From: Rhodospirillales bacterium
GTDB lineage: Bacteria > Pseudomonadota > Alphaproteobacteria > Rhodospirillales > Casp-alpha2
Direction: 5' to 3'
Assembly: GCA_017644185.1 (NCBI GenBank)
Contig: JAEPMA010000001.1
Span: forward strand, 526,572-590,571
DNA length: 64,000 bases
Within the stretch, counting starts at the first letter, position 1. Each line of letters starts with the position of its first letter. Below are positions 1 through 8,794 of this stretch, one piece after another. The notes below the pieces were generated by a model. The model worked only from the letters and a program-made list of their open reading frames with translations. It ran no database searches and was not told the DNA's origin. The position numbers were made by a program, and so were the translations under genes.

Positions 1-182
1 GCCCGGCCCGTAAGTCTTCCGCGCCGCTGATCGGTAAACACGCCGAGGCCGGTATTCCGATGGGGCCGCACATGCCGACCGCGCCGGAAAACTTCAAGAC
101 CGCGATCCAGAACGACTTCGAATTCTGGGCCGACCGTCAGGACGAGTTGAACAACCGTTTCAACTCTTGGCTGGCTAACTAA
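1..182 (+). CDS. ABC transporter polyamine-type substrate-binding protein, C-terminal end (partial)
   Basis: Only the last 59 codons lie in the window, read in the frame beginning at base 3 and ending in TAA at 180-182. The tail includes PTAPENFKTA and FEFWADRQDEL and ends RFNSWLAN. This resembles the C-terminus of PotD/PotF-like periplasmic binding proteins. Two permease genes follow on the same strand, so this is most likely the solute-binding component of that transporter. The ATPase is not in the window and is probably further upstream. The substrate could be a polyamine or another small cationic or zwitterionic amine; the fragment does not decide. Confidence 0.75.
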   Translation, partial: PARKSSAPLIGKHAEAGIPMGPHMPTAPENFKTAIQNDFEFWADRQDELNNRFNSWLAN

Positions 183-295
183 AAGACCGTCGGATCCGGG
201 AGCGATATGGCATCGCTCCCGGTTTCCACGGCAACTAGAAGAATCTTGCCTAAGCGGCGCCAAAAGCCGCGGCAGAGGGAAAACGGGGTGGCGAA

Positions 296-1537
296 ATGAG
301 CGAACAGCTTACGACAGTCGACGGGCGACCGCTTAAAGCAGCACTGGCGAGCGCGGAAAGAACAAAGCGCATACGAGCCGTGTTGCTGGTCATGCCGCTT
401 TTCATTTTTATCTTTTTCTCATTTCTTTACCCGATCGCGTTGATGCTCTACCGCTCGGTGGAAAATCCGTTGATTGCTCAGCACATGCCGGAGACGGTCG
501 CCGTCCTTGAGAATTGGGACGGAAAGGACATTCCGGGCGAAGAGGCCTTCGCGGCGTTAGCCAAGGATCTTGTTGCCGCACGAGAAACCCGTGAAATCGG
601 TAAGGTCGCAACCCGCCTGAACTTTGAAACGCCGGGTTTGCGCAGTGTTATCACCGGGTCGGCCCGAAGTGCCGGCAAGTGGGAGCCGCCGTACAAAGAA
701 AAATTCCTCGACCGGCGGAAAGAGTGGGGCGAGCTCGCTACTTGGGCGACGATCAAGCGCCTGTCTCCGACAATCACCAGCGTGAACTATCTGGCGGCGG
801 TCGACCGACAATTTAACGTCGACGGCGAAGTCGTCATGGTTGGCGAGGATTACCGGATTTACGTGGACCTGTTCATGCGCACAATGTGGATGAGCGTGGT
901 GGTAACGGTTTCCTGCCTGATTCTCGGCTTCCCGATCGCTTATATGCTTGCGAGTTTGCCGCTCAGGCATTCGAACTTGTTGATGATTCTCGTTCTGTTG
1001 CCCTTCTGGACATCGTTGCTGGTGCGGACCACATCATGGATTGTGCTGCTGCAGACCCAGGGGGTCCTCAACGACCTGATGGTGTGGGTTGGGATAATCG
1101 ACAATGCACAGCGAATCCAATTGATATTCAATGCGCAGGGGACAGTCATCGCGATGACGCAGATCTTGTTGCCGTTCATGGTTTTGCCACTCTACAGCGT
1201 CATGAAGACAATTCCACCGAGCTATTTGCGCGCGGCCGAATCTCTTGGGGCGCACCGCTTCCTGGCATTCTGGCGAATCTACGTGCCGAACACGTTGCCG
1301 GGCGTCGGGGCAGGGTGCTTGCTCGTTTTCATTCTCGCCATCGGGTATTACATCACGCCCGCATTGGTCGGGGGCCAGGACGGCCAGATGATTTCGAACA
1401 TGATCGCTTTCCACATGCAGAAATCCCTGAACTGGGGGCTTGCAGCCGCGCTCGGCGGAATTCTGCTGGTCGGCGTCATCATGCTCTACTGGCTGTACAA
1501 CAAACTGGTCGGTATCGACCGTCTGAAGCTGGGGTAA
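296..1537 (+). CDS. ABC transporter permease, PotB-like, with a long first periplasmic segment
   Basis: This is an inner-membrane permease (413 aa) of the spermidine/putrescine-type ABC importer family. A first membrane segment lies at about residues 27-50. A long, mostly soluble stretch follows (about 50-195), and then the usual permease core of five hydrophobic segments. The conserved cytoplasmic loop reads ESLGAHRFLAFWRIYVPNT, the EAA-like contact site for the ATPase. PotB proteins are usually about 280-320 aa, so the extra length sits in the loop after the first membrane helix. ATG at 296 is preceded by a weak GGGGTGG element. It is followed after 6 bases by the second permease, so the two form one operon with the upstream binding protein. 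Confidence 0.88.
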   Translation: MSEQLTTVDGRPLKAALASAERTKRIRAVLLVMPLFIFIFFSFLYPIALMLYRSVENPLIAQHMPETVAVLENWDGKDIPGEEAFAALAKDLVAARETREIGKVATRLNFETPGLRSVITGSARSAGKWEPPYKEKFLDRRKEWGELATWATIKRLSPTITSVNYLAAVDRQFNVDGEVVMVGEDYRIYVDLFMRTMWMSVVVTVSCLILGFPIAYMLASLPLRHSNLLMILVLLPFWTSLLVRTTSWIVLLQTQGVLNDLMVWVGIIDNAQRIQLIFNAQGTVIAMTQILLPFMVLPLYSVMKTIPPSYLRAAESLGAHRFLAFWRIYVPNTLPGVGAGCLLVFILAIGYYITPALVGGQDGQMISNMIAFHMQKSLNWGLAAALGGILLVGVIMLYWLYNKLVGIDRLKLG

Positions 1538-1543
1538 GAAGAC

Positions 1544-2416
1544 ATGAGCCAAATTTCACTTCCAGATCATGCCGGCCCCATAGAGACCGTTTGGCACTAT
1601 CTGTATATATTCATCTGCTGTCTGGTTTTCCTTTTCCTGATCGCGCCGATCTTGGTGATCATTCCGCTCAGCTTCAATTCGGAGCCGTATTTCACGTTCA
1701 CCAAGGAAATGCTGTCGCTTAAGCCTGAGGCGTTTTCGCTGCGCTGGTACCAGGACTTCATGAACAAGGACATCTGGCAGGCGTCCATTGGTAACTCGTT
1801 CTTCATCGCGTTCTGTTCGACCATTCTGGCGACGACGCTTGGTACGATTGCCGCGCTCGGCCTGTCGCGCTCCGAAATGCCCATGAAAGGGCTCTTCATG
1901 GGGTTGTTGATTTCGCCGATGATCGTGCCGCTGGTCATCACCGCCGCCGGTATCTTTTTCTTCTACGCGACGGTGAACGACTATGTTCCGCTGACGGGTA
2001 CATACCTGGGCGTTATCCTCGCGCACACCGTGCTTGGGACACCATTTGTGGTGATCACCGTGACGGCGACGCTGAGTGGTTTCGATCACTCACTGACCCG
2101 CGCCGGTGCCATGTTGGGCGCCGATCCGACGACGGTGTTCTTCAAGATCATCATGCCGTTGATCCTGCCGGGCGTGATTTCCGGTGCGCTGTTCGCCTTC
2201 GTGACGTCGTTCGACGAAGTTGTCGTCGTGCTGTTCGTCGCTTCGGTTGAGCAACAGACGATTCCGCGGCAAATGTGGGCCGGGATCAGGGAATCCATCA
2301 GTCCGACGATTCTTGCGGTCGCGACGATCCTGATTTGTATCTCGATCGTCCTGCTGGCGACAGTCGAACTGTTGCGCCGCAGGTCCGAACGCTTACGCGG
2401 GATGAGCCCAGGCTGA
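1544..2416 (+). CDS. ABC transporter permease, PotC-like
   Basis: This is the second inner-membrane permease (290 aa) of the polyamine-type importer. It is of normal length for PotC proteins and shows six hydrophobic segments. The EAA-like loop reads GAMLGADPTTVFFKIIMPLI, followed by PGVISGALFAFVTSFDE, a PotC/PotI hallmark. It starts 6 bases after the PotB-like gene, which fits a heterodimeric channel translated together. No ATPase gene follows downstream, so the operon order is probably ATPase, binding protein, permease, permease. The ligand is unknown. The neighbouring betaine and methylamine genes make a quaternary amine as plausible as putrescine. Confidence 0.9.
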   Translation: MSQISLPDHAGPIETVWHYLYIFICCLVFLFLIAPILVIIPLSFNSEPYFTFTKEMLSLKPEAFSLRWYQDFMNKDIWQASIGNSFFIAFCSTILATTLGTIAALGLSRSEMPMKGLFMGLLISPMIVPLVITAAGIFFFYATVNDYVPLTGTYLGVILAHTVLGTPFVVITVTATLSGFDHSLTRAGAMLGADPTTVFFKIIMPLILPGVISGALFAFVTSFDEVVVVLFVASVEQQTIPRQMWAGIRESISPTILAVATILICISIVLLATVELLRRRSERLRGMSPG

Positions 2417-2479
2417 TCGTCACAAAAAACTAACGCCGAAGCGTCTTGTTTTTATGCGATCCCGCATTAATTTGTGGGC

Positions 2480-3082
2480 ATGAACAATCTTGCCATGTCC
2501 GACCTCGTGATTTGTGGGGTCGAAGAACTGCCTGAGCACGGCCGTCGCGGCCTTACCCATGTCGTAACGCTGATTGATCCCGATTGGCCTGAAATTACGG
2601 CGTTCGACACATTCGATGCGCACGAACGGCGCATCTTCCTTTGCCATGACATTATCGATCAGTTGCCGGGAAAGACCCCACCCAGTCGTGAACTGGTGGA
2701 AGATGTGCTTGGTTTCGGCAAATCTCTAACCGAGGATCTGGCTCGGGGTGAGGATGTTCGGCTACTGATCCATTGTCACAAGGGCGTATCGCGCTCTTCC
2801 GCAGCGATGCTGTCATTTCTGGCACAAGTGTATAGGGACGAGTCCCCCGAAGCGCTGTTCAATCGCCTTCGCGCCATTCGTCCGCAGGCGTGGCCGAACT
2901 CGGTCATGGTCGGCTTTATCGACGAGTTCCTCGATTACGGCGGTGCGTTGGTTGAAGGGCTGCGTGTCCACTATGGCCATCGGCTGCAGGCACATCCCCG
3001 CACGGGAGAGTGGATGGCGTCAAATGGTCGCGCCCGTGAAGTCGAGATGGCGGTGATGCCTGAAGTGACCGTCAGTCCTTGA
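2480..3082 (+). CDS. Tyrosine / dual-specificity phosphatase-like protein
   Basis: This is a small cytoplasmic protein of about 200 aa with the cysteine-phosphatase signature HCHKGVSRS (HCx5R plus S), preceded by a conserved aspartate region. The signature fits a phosphotyrosine or dual-specificity phosphatase of the kind common in alphaproteobacteria, and a phosphocysteine reaction mechanism is expected. The chosen ATG at 2480 is two codons inside a GTG at 2474; neither has a good ribosome binding site, and ATG at 2495 is also possible. The gene overlaps the convergent M24 gene by 11 bases at its 3' end. Its target is unknown and nothing in the context points to one. Confidence 0.75.
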   Translation: MNNLAMSDLVICGVEELPEHGRRGLTHVVTLIDPDWPEITAFDTFDAHERRIFLCHDIIDQLPGKTPPSRELVEDVLGFGKSLTEDLARGEDVRLLIHCHKGVSRSSAAMLSFLAQVYRDESPEALFNRLRAIRPQAWPNSVMVGFIDEFLDYGGALVEGLRVHYGHRLQAHPRTGEWMASNGRAREVEMAVMPEVTVSP

Positions 3083-4244
3083 CCACGAGCCCTTGCGGGA
3101 AATCGCACAACCTCTCGGCACCGGTCTCGGTCACCAGAACGCCCTCGCTGATCTCAATGCCCCAATTATCGAGCCATATGCCCGGCATGACGTGAATGGT
3201 CATCCCGGCCAACAAGGCTGTGGTGTCACCCGGACGAATGGACAAGGTGTGCTCACCCCAGTCGGGTGGATAGTTGAGCCCGATAGAGTAGCCCATTCGT
3301 GAATCCTTCACGATGCCGTGCCGGCTGACGACCCGGTTCCAGGCCGCATGAACTTCTTCACAGGTAACCCCTGGCCGCATGCTCTCGACCGCGACGTTCA
3401 GCGCTTCGACCGCAACCTCGGCGATTTCCGCCATTCGCGTCGGTGGAGGGCCAAGATGCACCGTTCGCGACATCGGACAGTGATAACGCATGCGGCATCC
3501 GGCCAACTCGAGGATCGTTGCTTCGCCATGCTGAAACGGTTCGGAATTCCATGTTAGATGCGGCGTTGTCGTGCCGACACCCGTGGGGAGCATCGGTACG
3601 ATTGATGTGTACTCGCCACCGAAATCGTCAGTGCCGCGGATCTGCGCGTTATAAATGTCGGCAACGGCATCGCATTGTCTGGTTCCAGGCTCAATGGCGT
3701 CGATGCCGGCTCGCATCGCCAGTTCGACGAGTTTCGCAGCCTCCCGCATATAAGCGATTTCCTTCGGGCTTTTGACGACCCGGACCCAGTTCACCAGATT
3801 GGCCGCATCGACAAACGACGCATCCGGCATTGCCGCTTCCAGGGCCGCGTGCGCCCGCGCCGAATAATAATAGGCGTCCATGTCCACCGCGACCCGGCCC
3901 TTGCCCAGGCCGCGCTCCACCAAAAGACCGCCGATCCAGTCCATGGGATGGATGTCCTCAGCCTGAACATAGTGGTCAGGGTAGCCGAGCATATTCTCTT
4001 CGCTGAGGTGCGTCGTCACGAACCCGCCGGCCCGGTCAATACCCCGGACGATACAAATCGGTTCGTCTTCCTGTTGCGATACGGCGACAACCTGAGGCGT
4101 ATAGAACGACCAGCCATCGTAGCCGGTCAGGTAATTCATGTTGGCCGGGTTGCAGGTGATCAGAAGATCGAACCCCTGCTGTGCCATCCGCGCGCGAACG
4201 CGGTCCACACGGACATCGTACTCGGCCTTGTCGAAGCTATGCAT
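3072..4244 (-). CDS. M24-family hydrolase, ectoine hydrolase (DoeA)-like
   Basis: This is a 390-aa pita-bread-fold protein of the creatinase / Xaa-Pro peptidase (M24) family. The N-terminal part carries LTGYDGWSFYTPQ, GYPDHYVQ and HPMD. The C-terminal catalytic half carries GIEISEGVLVTETGAERLC and YSIGLNYPPDWGEH. These strings closely resemble what I remember of DoeA, which opens the ectoine ring to N-alpha-acetyl-diaminobutyrate. No other ectoine-degradation gene (doeB, doeC, doeD) is nearby, so a related amide or C-N hydrolase acting on another zwitterion is possible. It is transcribed divergently from the GlxA-type regulator, which probably controls it. Confidence 0.72.
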   Translation of the reverse strand: MHSFDKAEYDVRVDRVRARMAQQGFDLLITCNPANMNYLTGYDGWSFYTPQVVAVSQQEDEPICIVRGIDRAGGFVTTHLSEENMLGYPDHYVQAEDIHPMDWIGGLLVERGLGKGRVAVDMDAYYYSARAHAALEAAMPDASFVDAANLVNWVRVVKSPKEIAYMREAAKLVELAMRAGIDAIEPGTRQCDAVADIYNAQIRGTDDFGGEYTSIVPMLPTGVGTTTPHLTWNSEPFQHGEATILELAGCRMRYHCPMSRTVHLGPPPTRMAEIAEVAVEALNVAVESMRPGVTCEEVHAAWNRVVSRHGIVKDSRMGYSIGLNYPPDWGEHTLSIRPGDTTALLAGMTIHVMPGIWLDNWGIEISEGVLVTETGAERLCDFPQGLVVKD

Positions 4245-4362
4245 TCACGCGAAGACCCTTAAACTATTGATCAATAATGCCTACCTCGGTTATTGCGCGA
4301 TGTCACGTGAATGTCATTTCTGTATTTTCTCTTTTTTACACGTGCATTAATCTCGAATGCTA

Positions 4363-4379
4363 AGTCGCGTTTGACGACT
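4363..4379. promoter_or_regulatory. Inverted repeat just upstream of the GlxA-type regulator gene
   Basis: AGTCG, seven bases, then CGACT form a perfect 5-bp inverted repeat ending 22 bases before the regulator start codon. The divergent promoter region is 157 bases long. The site could be an autoregulatory operator. This is inference from symmetry and position only. Confidence 0.3.
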
Positions 4380-4401
4380 AGCGTAACAGGGGACTTCCGC
4401 C

Positions 4402-5367
4402 ATGTTTGGTGGTTCAAACGGTGTTAAACCGCATAAGATCGGCTTCGTGCTTTTGCCCGAATTTACGATGATTGGCTTTAGTGCGGGTGTGGAACCTTTC
4501 CGAATCGCGAACCGCTTGGCAGAGAAATCCCTCTATGCCTGCGATGTCTATTCGGAAGATGGAAATCCGGTCATGGCCAGCAATGGCTTGTCGGTAAACG
4601 TCGATGGGTCTATCGCGGATGCGGAGGGCCTCGAGACGATTTTCGTCTGCTCAGGCCTCAACGTAAAAAATTATTTGTCCAAGGGACTGATCCAGAAGTT
4701 GCGGCGGTTGGCCTCTCATGGGACGGGGATCGGGGCGATCTGTACCGGTACGGAAGTCCTTGCGAAAGCAGGACTCCTGGATGGTTACAGTTGCACGATC
4801 CACTGGGAAAACATGCCTTCGTTTATCGAGGACTACCCCGAGCTCGACGTCGTTACCGAACTGTTTGAGATCGACCGCAACAGGTATACCTGCGCCGGGG
4901 GCACGGCGGCGCTCGATCTGTCGCTTCGTCTGATCGCGCTGCACTATGATGCGGCGACGGCTGCAGCGGTGGCGGATCAGTTGATCCATCACCGGATACG
5001 AGAGGGGGACGAAGGCCAACGGATGGAATTGCGGACCCGCCTGGGGGTATCGCACCCGAAACTGCTGGCGGTGATCCAGCAGATGGAGGAAAGCCTGGAG
5101 GAGCCGGTCAACTGTGCGCAACTGGCTGCAGGTGTCGGCTTGTCGACCCGGCAGTTGGAGCGTCTGTTTCGAAAGTATCTGGGAACGGCGCCAACCAAAT
5201 ATTATCTATCGCTGCGTCTTAGCCGGGCACGGTTTCTGCTGAGACAGACAAGTCTGCCAATCCTCTCCATCGCGCTCGCCTGCGGATTCGTGTCTGCGTC
5301 GCATTTTTCGAAATGCTACCGCGAGCATTTCAACCGGACCCCCAGCCTGGAACGCCGTACGGCCTAA
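4402..5367 (+). CDS. GlxA-family AraC-type transcriptional regulator (GbdR/CdhR-like)
   Basis: A 321-aa regulator with an N-terminal DJ-1/PfpI-like domain (about residues 10-190; GAICTGTEVLAKAGLL then CTIHWEN) and a C-terminal AraC helix-turn-helix pair (about 215-315; LSTRQLERLFRKYLG and ACGFVSASHFSKCYREHF). Proteins with this architecture include GbdR and CdhR, which respond to glycine betaine/dimethylglycine and carnitine. It is divergent from the DoeA-like gene and lies close to BCCT, dimethylglycine-dehydrogenase-like and corrinoid genes, so control of methylated-amine catabolism is a reasonable guess. Its stop codon overlaps that of the convergent MATE gene. Confidence 0.88.
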   Translation: MFGGSNGVKPHKIGFVLLPEFTMIGFSAGVEPFRIANRLAEKSLYACDVYSEDGNPVMASNGLSVNVDGSIADAEGLETIFVCSGLNVKNYLSKGLIQKLRRLASHGTGIGAICTGTEVLAKAGLLDGYSCTIHWENMPSFIEDYPELDVVTELFEIDRNRYTCAGGTAALDLSLRLIALHYDAATAAAVADQLIHHRIREGDEGQRMELRTRLGVSHPKLLAVIQQMEESLEEPVNCAQLAAGVGLSTRQLERLFRKYLGTAPTKYYLSLRLSRARFLLRQTSLPILSIALACGFVSASHFSKCYREHFNRTPSLERRTA

Positions 5368-6680
5368 ATGTCGCGCTGAAGCTTCGGCAACAGGACGCCG
5401 AGAGTAATGGCCCGGGCAGCCATCAGGATCGCAAAGGCGCCCCACAGGCCGTGATTGCTATACGTCGGGACGAGTAAGGGTAGCGATACGAGATAAATCA
5501 ACAACGACAGGATCATCGCGTTGCGCATTTCGCGCGACCAGGTGCAACCGATGAAGATCCCGTCAAGTTGGAAACTCCAGACCGAGATCACGGGTAGCAA
5601 AATGCTCCAGGTCAGATAAATGCGTGCCGTTGCCCGGACGCCTTCGTCGATTGTCAGGGCATCGATCATATAGGGACCGCCCAGCGCGGTCAGAGCACTG
5701 AACACGACCGCCAACAGAAATGCCCATGTTGCCGTCGTACGGATTGCTGCACTGAAGTTTTTTCGGTTGCGGGCGCCCTTGGCTTCGCCGGCGAGTGCTT
5801 CTGCGGCGGTTGAGAAACCGTCCAGACCGTAGGCCGTAAGGACCTGGATGTGCAGCAGAATGGCGTTCGCCGCCAGCACGGTGTCGCCCATGCGTGCGCC
5901 GATGGCGGTCAGAATGACAAAAACAGCCTGCAGGCACATGGACCGGACGAAAATATCACCATTGACGCTCAGCATGCGCTTGATTGGTGCCGCTTGCATG
6001 ATCTGTGCGAGATCGAAGCGGCCGCCCATCGTATTCAGGTGCTTGCCTGCCAGATAAAGCCCGAGAATCACGGCCGTCGTTTCCCCAGTCACCGTCGCCC
6101 AAGCGACCCCCGCCACGCCCCAGCCGAGCCCCATGACGAACCACACGTCCAGCACCGCGTTGATCCCGTTCATGTATATCTGCGTGATCAGCGCGGCTTT
6201 GGTATTCTGGGTCCCGAAAAACCAACCCAATAACGCATAGTTCGCGAGCGCTGCAGGTGCAGACCATATCCGAATTGAAAAATACTCTTCCGTGAGCGGG
6301 CGTACGCTGTCGCTGGGACCGACGATCATGCTTGCGACTTCGAATATGGGCCACTGAAGTATGACCATCAAAGCCCCGAGAACGCCGCCCAGCATCAGTG
6401 CGCGCACCAGCCAGGTGCGGACTTCCCGACCGTCGCGGGCGCCGAATGATTGGGCGGTCAGGCCGGTTGTGCCCATCCGGAGAAAGTTGCACCCATGATA
6501 AAGCAGGTTGAAAATCAAAGCGCCCACGGCCACGGCGCCGACGTATTCCGGACCGGGAAGCCGGCCAACCACCGCCGTATCGACGATCCCGAGGATCGGC
6601 ACGGAGACATTGGTGACAATGACCGGCAACGCAATCCGCCAGGTGCGGCGGTGCCAGTATCTGGAGTCTTGGGCAATCAT
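5364..6680 (-). CDS. MATE-family efflux transporter (DinF-like)
   Basis: A 438-aa integral membrane protein with about 12 hydrophobic segments arranged as two similar halves. The N-terminal half has PVIVTNVSVPILGIVDTAVVG, the first-helix signature of MatE proteins, followed by FLRMGTTGLTAQSFGA; the second half has FVRSMCLQAVF and LDGFSTAAEALAGEAKGA. It is probably a sodium- or proton-driven exporter of organic cations or other small molecules in the inner membrane. It lies 54 bases downstream of the RACo-type gene on the same strand and might be read from the corrinoid operon, though no functional link is evident. Its stop codon interlocks with the regulator stop codon on the other strand. 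Confidence 0.88.
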   Translation of the reverse strand: MIAQDSRYWHRRTWRIALPVIVTNVSVPILGIVDTAVVGRLPGPEYVGAVAVGALIFNLLYHGCNFLRMGTTGLTAQSFGARDGREVRTWLVRALMLGGVLGALMVILQWPIFEVASMIVGPSDSVRPLTEEYFSIRIWSAPAALANYALLGWFFGTQNTKAALITQIYMNGINAVLDVWFVMGLGWGVAGVAWATVTGETTAVILGLYLAGKHLNTMGGRFDLAQIMQAAPIKRMLSVNGDIFVRSMCLQAVFVILTAIGARMGDTVLAANAILLHIQVLTAYGLDGFSTAAEALAGEAKGARNRKNFSAAIRTTATWAFLLAVVFSALTALGGPYMIDALTIDEGVRATARIYLTWSILLPVISVWSFQLDGIFIGCTWSREMRNAMILSLLIYLVSLPLLVPTYSNHGLWGAFAILMAARAITLGVLLPKLQRDI

Positions 6681-6734
6681 AAGGTTTGGTAGGCGGAAAC
6701 CGCCAGGAACACAACGTTCCTGCTGGCGTGATGG

Positions 6735-8771
6735 TCAGGCGCGAGAGCGGCGCCGACGCCGACGTCCTTCGTCAGCCTTGGCCAGAACAGGAGCCAGCAT
6801 GCGTACTTTGGTAAGTTCCGGAACTTCCGCTTCCAGTTGCGGGTAGGCGGCATCGGCGTGGGGCAATGCCATCGCCTTGACGAAGTGCTCCTGGAAACGG
6901 GGCTCAACCGCTGTTTCGACCTTGGTGATCGTCTTGACGATGCGCTGGATATCGTCACGGCTTTGCTGGTTCAAAAGGGCAATACGGGCCCCGGTGCCGG
7001 CCGCATTGCCGGCGGCGTAGACGCGATCAAGGCCACAATCCGGTATCATCCCGAGGACCATCGCGTACTTGGGATCGATGTGCGTCCCAAATGCACCCGC
7101 GAGCACGATCCGGTCGACGTGATCGACGGCCATCTTGTCCATCAGCAGCGCGGCACCGGCATAGAGCGCCGCTTTGGCGAGTTGGATCGCGCGGACATCA
7201 TTTTGGGTCACCGAAATCCGGCTCTCCCCGTTATGAATAAGATAGGAGAAGGTTCGCCCATCCGATTCAACGCGGGCTGAGCGGGCCGCGAGTGCACCGT
7301 CAATCGTACCGTCCGTCCTGAGAATGCCGGCAAGCAGCATCTCACCAAGGACCTCGATGATGCCGGACCCGCAAATCCCAGTAATGCCGATCCTTTCGGC
7401 CTCTACATCAAAGCCGTCTTCGTTCGACCATGCATCGCATCCGATAATCTTGAAGCGCGGTTCGAGTGTTTCCGGGTCGATACGTAATCTTTCGATGGCG
7501 CCAGGCGCAGCGCGCTGCCCACAGGAAATCTGAGCGCCCTCGAACGCGGGCCCAGTTGGGGATGATGCCGCGAGAAGTTCATACCGATTCCCGAGGACGA
7601 TTTCTGCGTTCGTGCCGACATCGACGATCAACGTCATTTCGTCTCGGAGGTGCGGCTCTTCCGACAGGATCACCCCAGCGGTATCCGAACCTACATGTCC
7701 GGCGATACATGGCAACATATAGACACGTGCATCCTCATTGACCGTGTCTAGGCCGACCTCGGTCGCCCACATCGTCATTCCCGAACTGGTCGCGAGAGCG
7801 AAAGGTGCGCCACCCAGCTCAATAGGATTAATGCCCAGGAACAAGTGATGCATGATCGGATTGCCGACCACCGTCATGTTGAGCACGGCATCAGGCGTCA
7901 CGCCGGACGTGTCGATGACATCCTTCGCAAGGTCACTAACGGCGCGGCGCACGCTTTCGATCAGGTGATCTTCGCCACCCGGGTTCATCATGATGTAGGA
8001 AACCCGGCTCATCAGATCTTCACCGAAACGAATCTGCGGGTTCATCGTCCCGTCGGATTCCAGGACTTCGCCTGTCGCTAGGTCGCAAAGATGCGCGGCA
8101 ATGGTCGTGGAGCCGATGTCGAGCGCGATCCCGTAGGCCTTGTCCTTAAAGCCAGGCCAGACGGCGGTGATGCGCAATCCCCGGTGAACCGCGACCGTCA
8201 CTTTCCAGTCGCCTTGCCTGAGCGCGCTCTGCAAGTTGCGCAACACGCGCATATCAATTTCTTCGAGCCCCTTCACATCCCACTGTTCGTCGAGCGCTTT
8301 TAAAAGGCGTTCGAAATCGCCGAGCGGATTGTGCATGTCGGGTTCGTCGACAACGCAGTAATGCAGGCGGATCGCCGGGTCCATGACGATGTCCCGGACC
8401 TCGGCGCGCTTGCGGACGACTTGTTTGTGAACCTGGCTGGAAGCCGGCACATCGATGACAACATCGCCCCACAAAAGCGCATGGCAACTCAGCCGCCGTT
8501 CGGGGGCAAGGCCCTTACGTGCATCAAACAGGTTCTCGGGTTCGCCACGTGGGCTGATGTTGGTGGCCGAACTTTGAATACCGTGCTTGGAAAACTCGCC
8601 CTCTGCGACGACAACTTGGCAGCGGCCGCAAATGCCACGTCCACCGCAAACACTATCGATATCGACGCCGAGTTGACGCGCACAATCTAAAATAGGGGTC
8701 CCGACGGGAAAACGACCGCGGCGGCCTGACGGCATGAATGCTACGAAAGCGCTGTTTTCCTTAAGTGGCAC
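6735..8771 (-). CDS. Ferredoxin/ASKHA reductive activator of corrinoid proteins (RACo-like, DUF4445)
   Basis: A 678-aa protein. Residues 1-100 form a 2Fe-2S domain with Cys42, Cys48, Cys51 and a fourth at Cys96. A linker follows, and then an actin-like ATPase (ASKHA) region with YGIALDIGSTTIAAHL, LIVDVGTNAEIVLG and VLAGAFGTHIDP. This is the RACo layout: ATP-driven reduction of inactivated cob(II)alamin back to cob(I)alamin in corrinoid proteins. The start is GTG at 8771, supported by AGAGAGGA just upstream. The C-terminus is strongly basic (GRRRRRRSRA), like that of the gene before it. It follows the methyl-THF methyltransferase gene by 23 bases. The corrinoid protein at 12313-13020 is the expected client. 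Confidence 0.87.
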   Translation of the reverse strand: MPLKENSAFVAFMPSGRRGRFPVGTPILDCARQLGVDIDSVCGGRGICGRCQVVVAEGEFSKHGIQSSATNISPRGEPENLFDARKGLAPERRLSCHALLWGDVVIDVPASSQVHKQVVRKRAEVRDIVMDPAIRLHYCVVDEPDMHNPLGDFERLLKALDEQWDVKGLEEIDMRVLRNLQSALRQGDWKVTVAVHRGLRITAVWPGFKDKAYGIALDIGSTTIAAHLCDLATGEVLESDGTMNPQIRFGEDLMSRVSYIMMNPGGEDHLIESVRRAVSDLAKDVIDTSGVTPDAVLNMTVVGNPIMHHLFLGINPIELGGAPFALATSSGMTMWATEVGLDTVNEDARVYMLPCIAGHVGSDTAGVILSEEPHLRDEMTLIVDVGTNAEIVLGNRYELLAASSPTGPAFEGAQISCGQRAAPGAIERLRIDPETLEPRFKIIGCDAWSNEDGFDVEAERIGITGICGSGIIEVLGEMLLAGILRTDGTIDGALAARSARVESDGRTFSYLIHNGESRISVTQNDVRAIQLAKAALYAGAALLMDKMAVDHVDRIVLAGAFGTHIDPKYAMVLGMIPDCGLDRVYAAGNAAGTGARIALLNQQSRDDIQRIVKTITKVETAVEPRFQEHFVKAMALPHADAAYPQLEAEVPELTKVRMLAPVLAKADEGRRRRRRSRA

Positions 8772-8794
8772 CGCCGTCCTCTCTCGTAGGTTCG

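Noticed and set aside
3072..4244. DMSP lyase (DddP) for the M24 protein
   Set aside because: The protein shares the fold, but the strings I recognise match ectoine hydrolase much better and no DMSP gene is near.
6681..6734. Hairpins GGCGG-AAA-CCGCC and CGCCAGGAAC between the RACo-like and MATE genes as a terminator
   Set aside because: They are imperfect and no clear T-run follows; may be a weak attenuator, but it cannot be supported.
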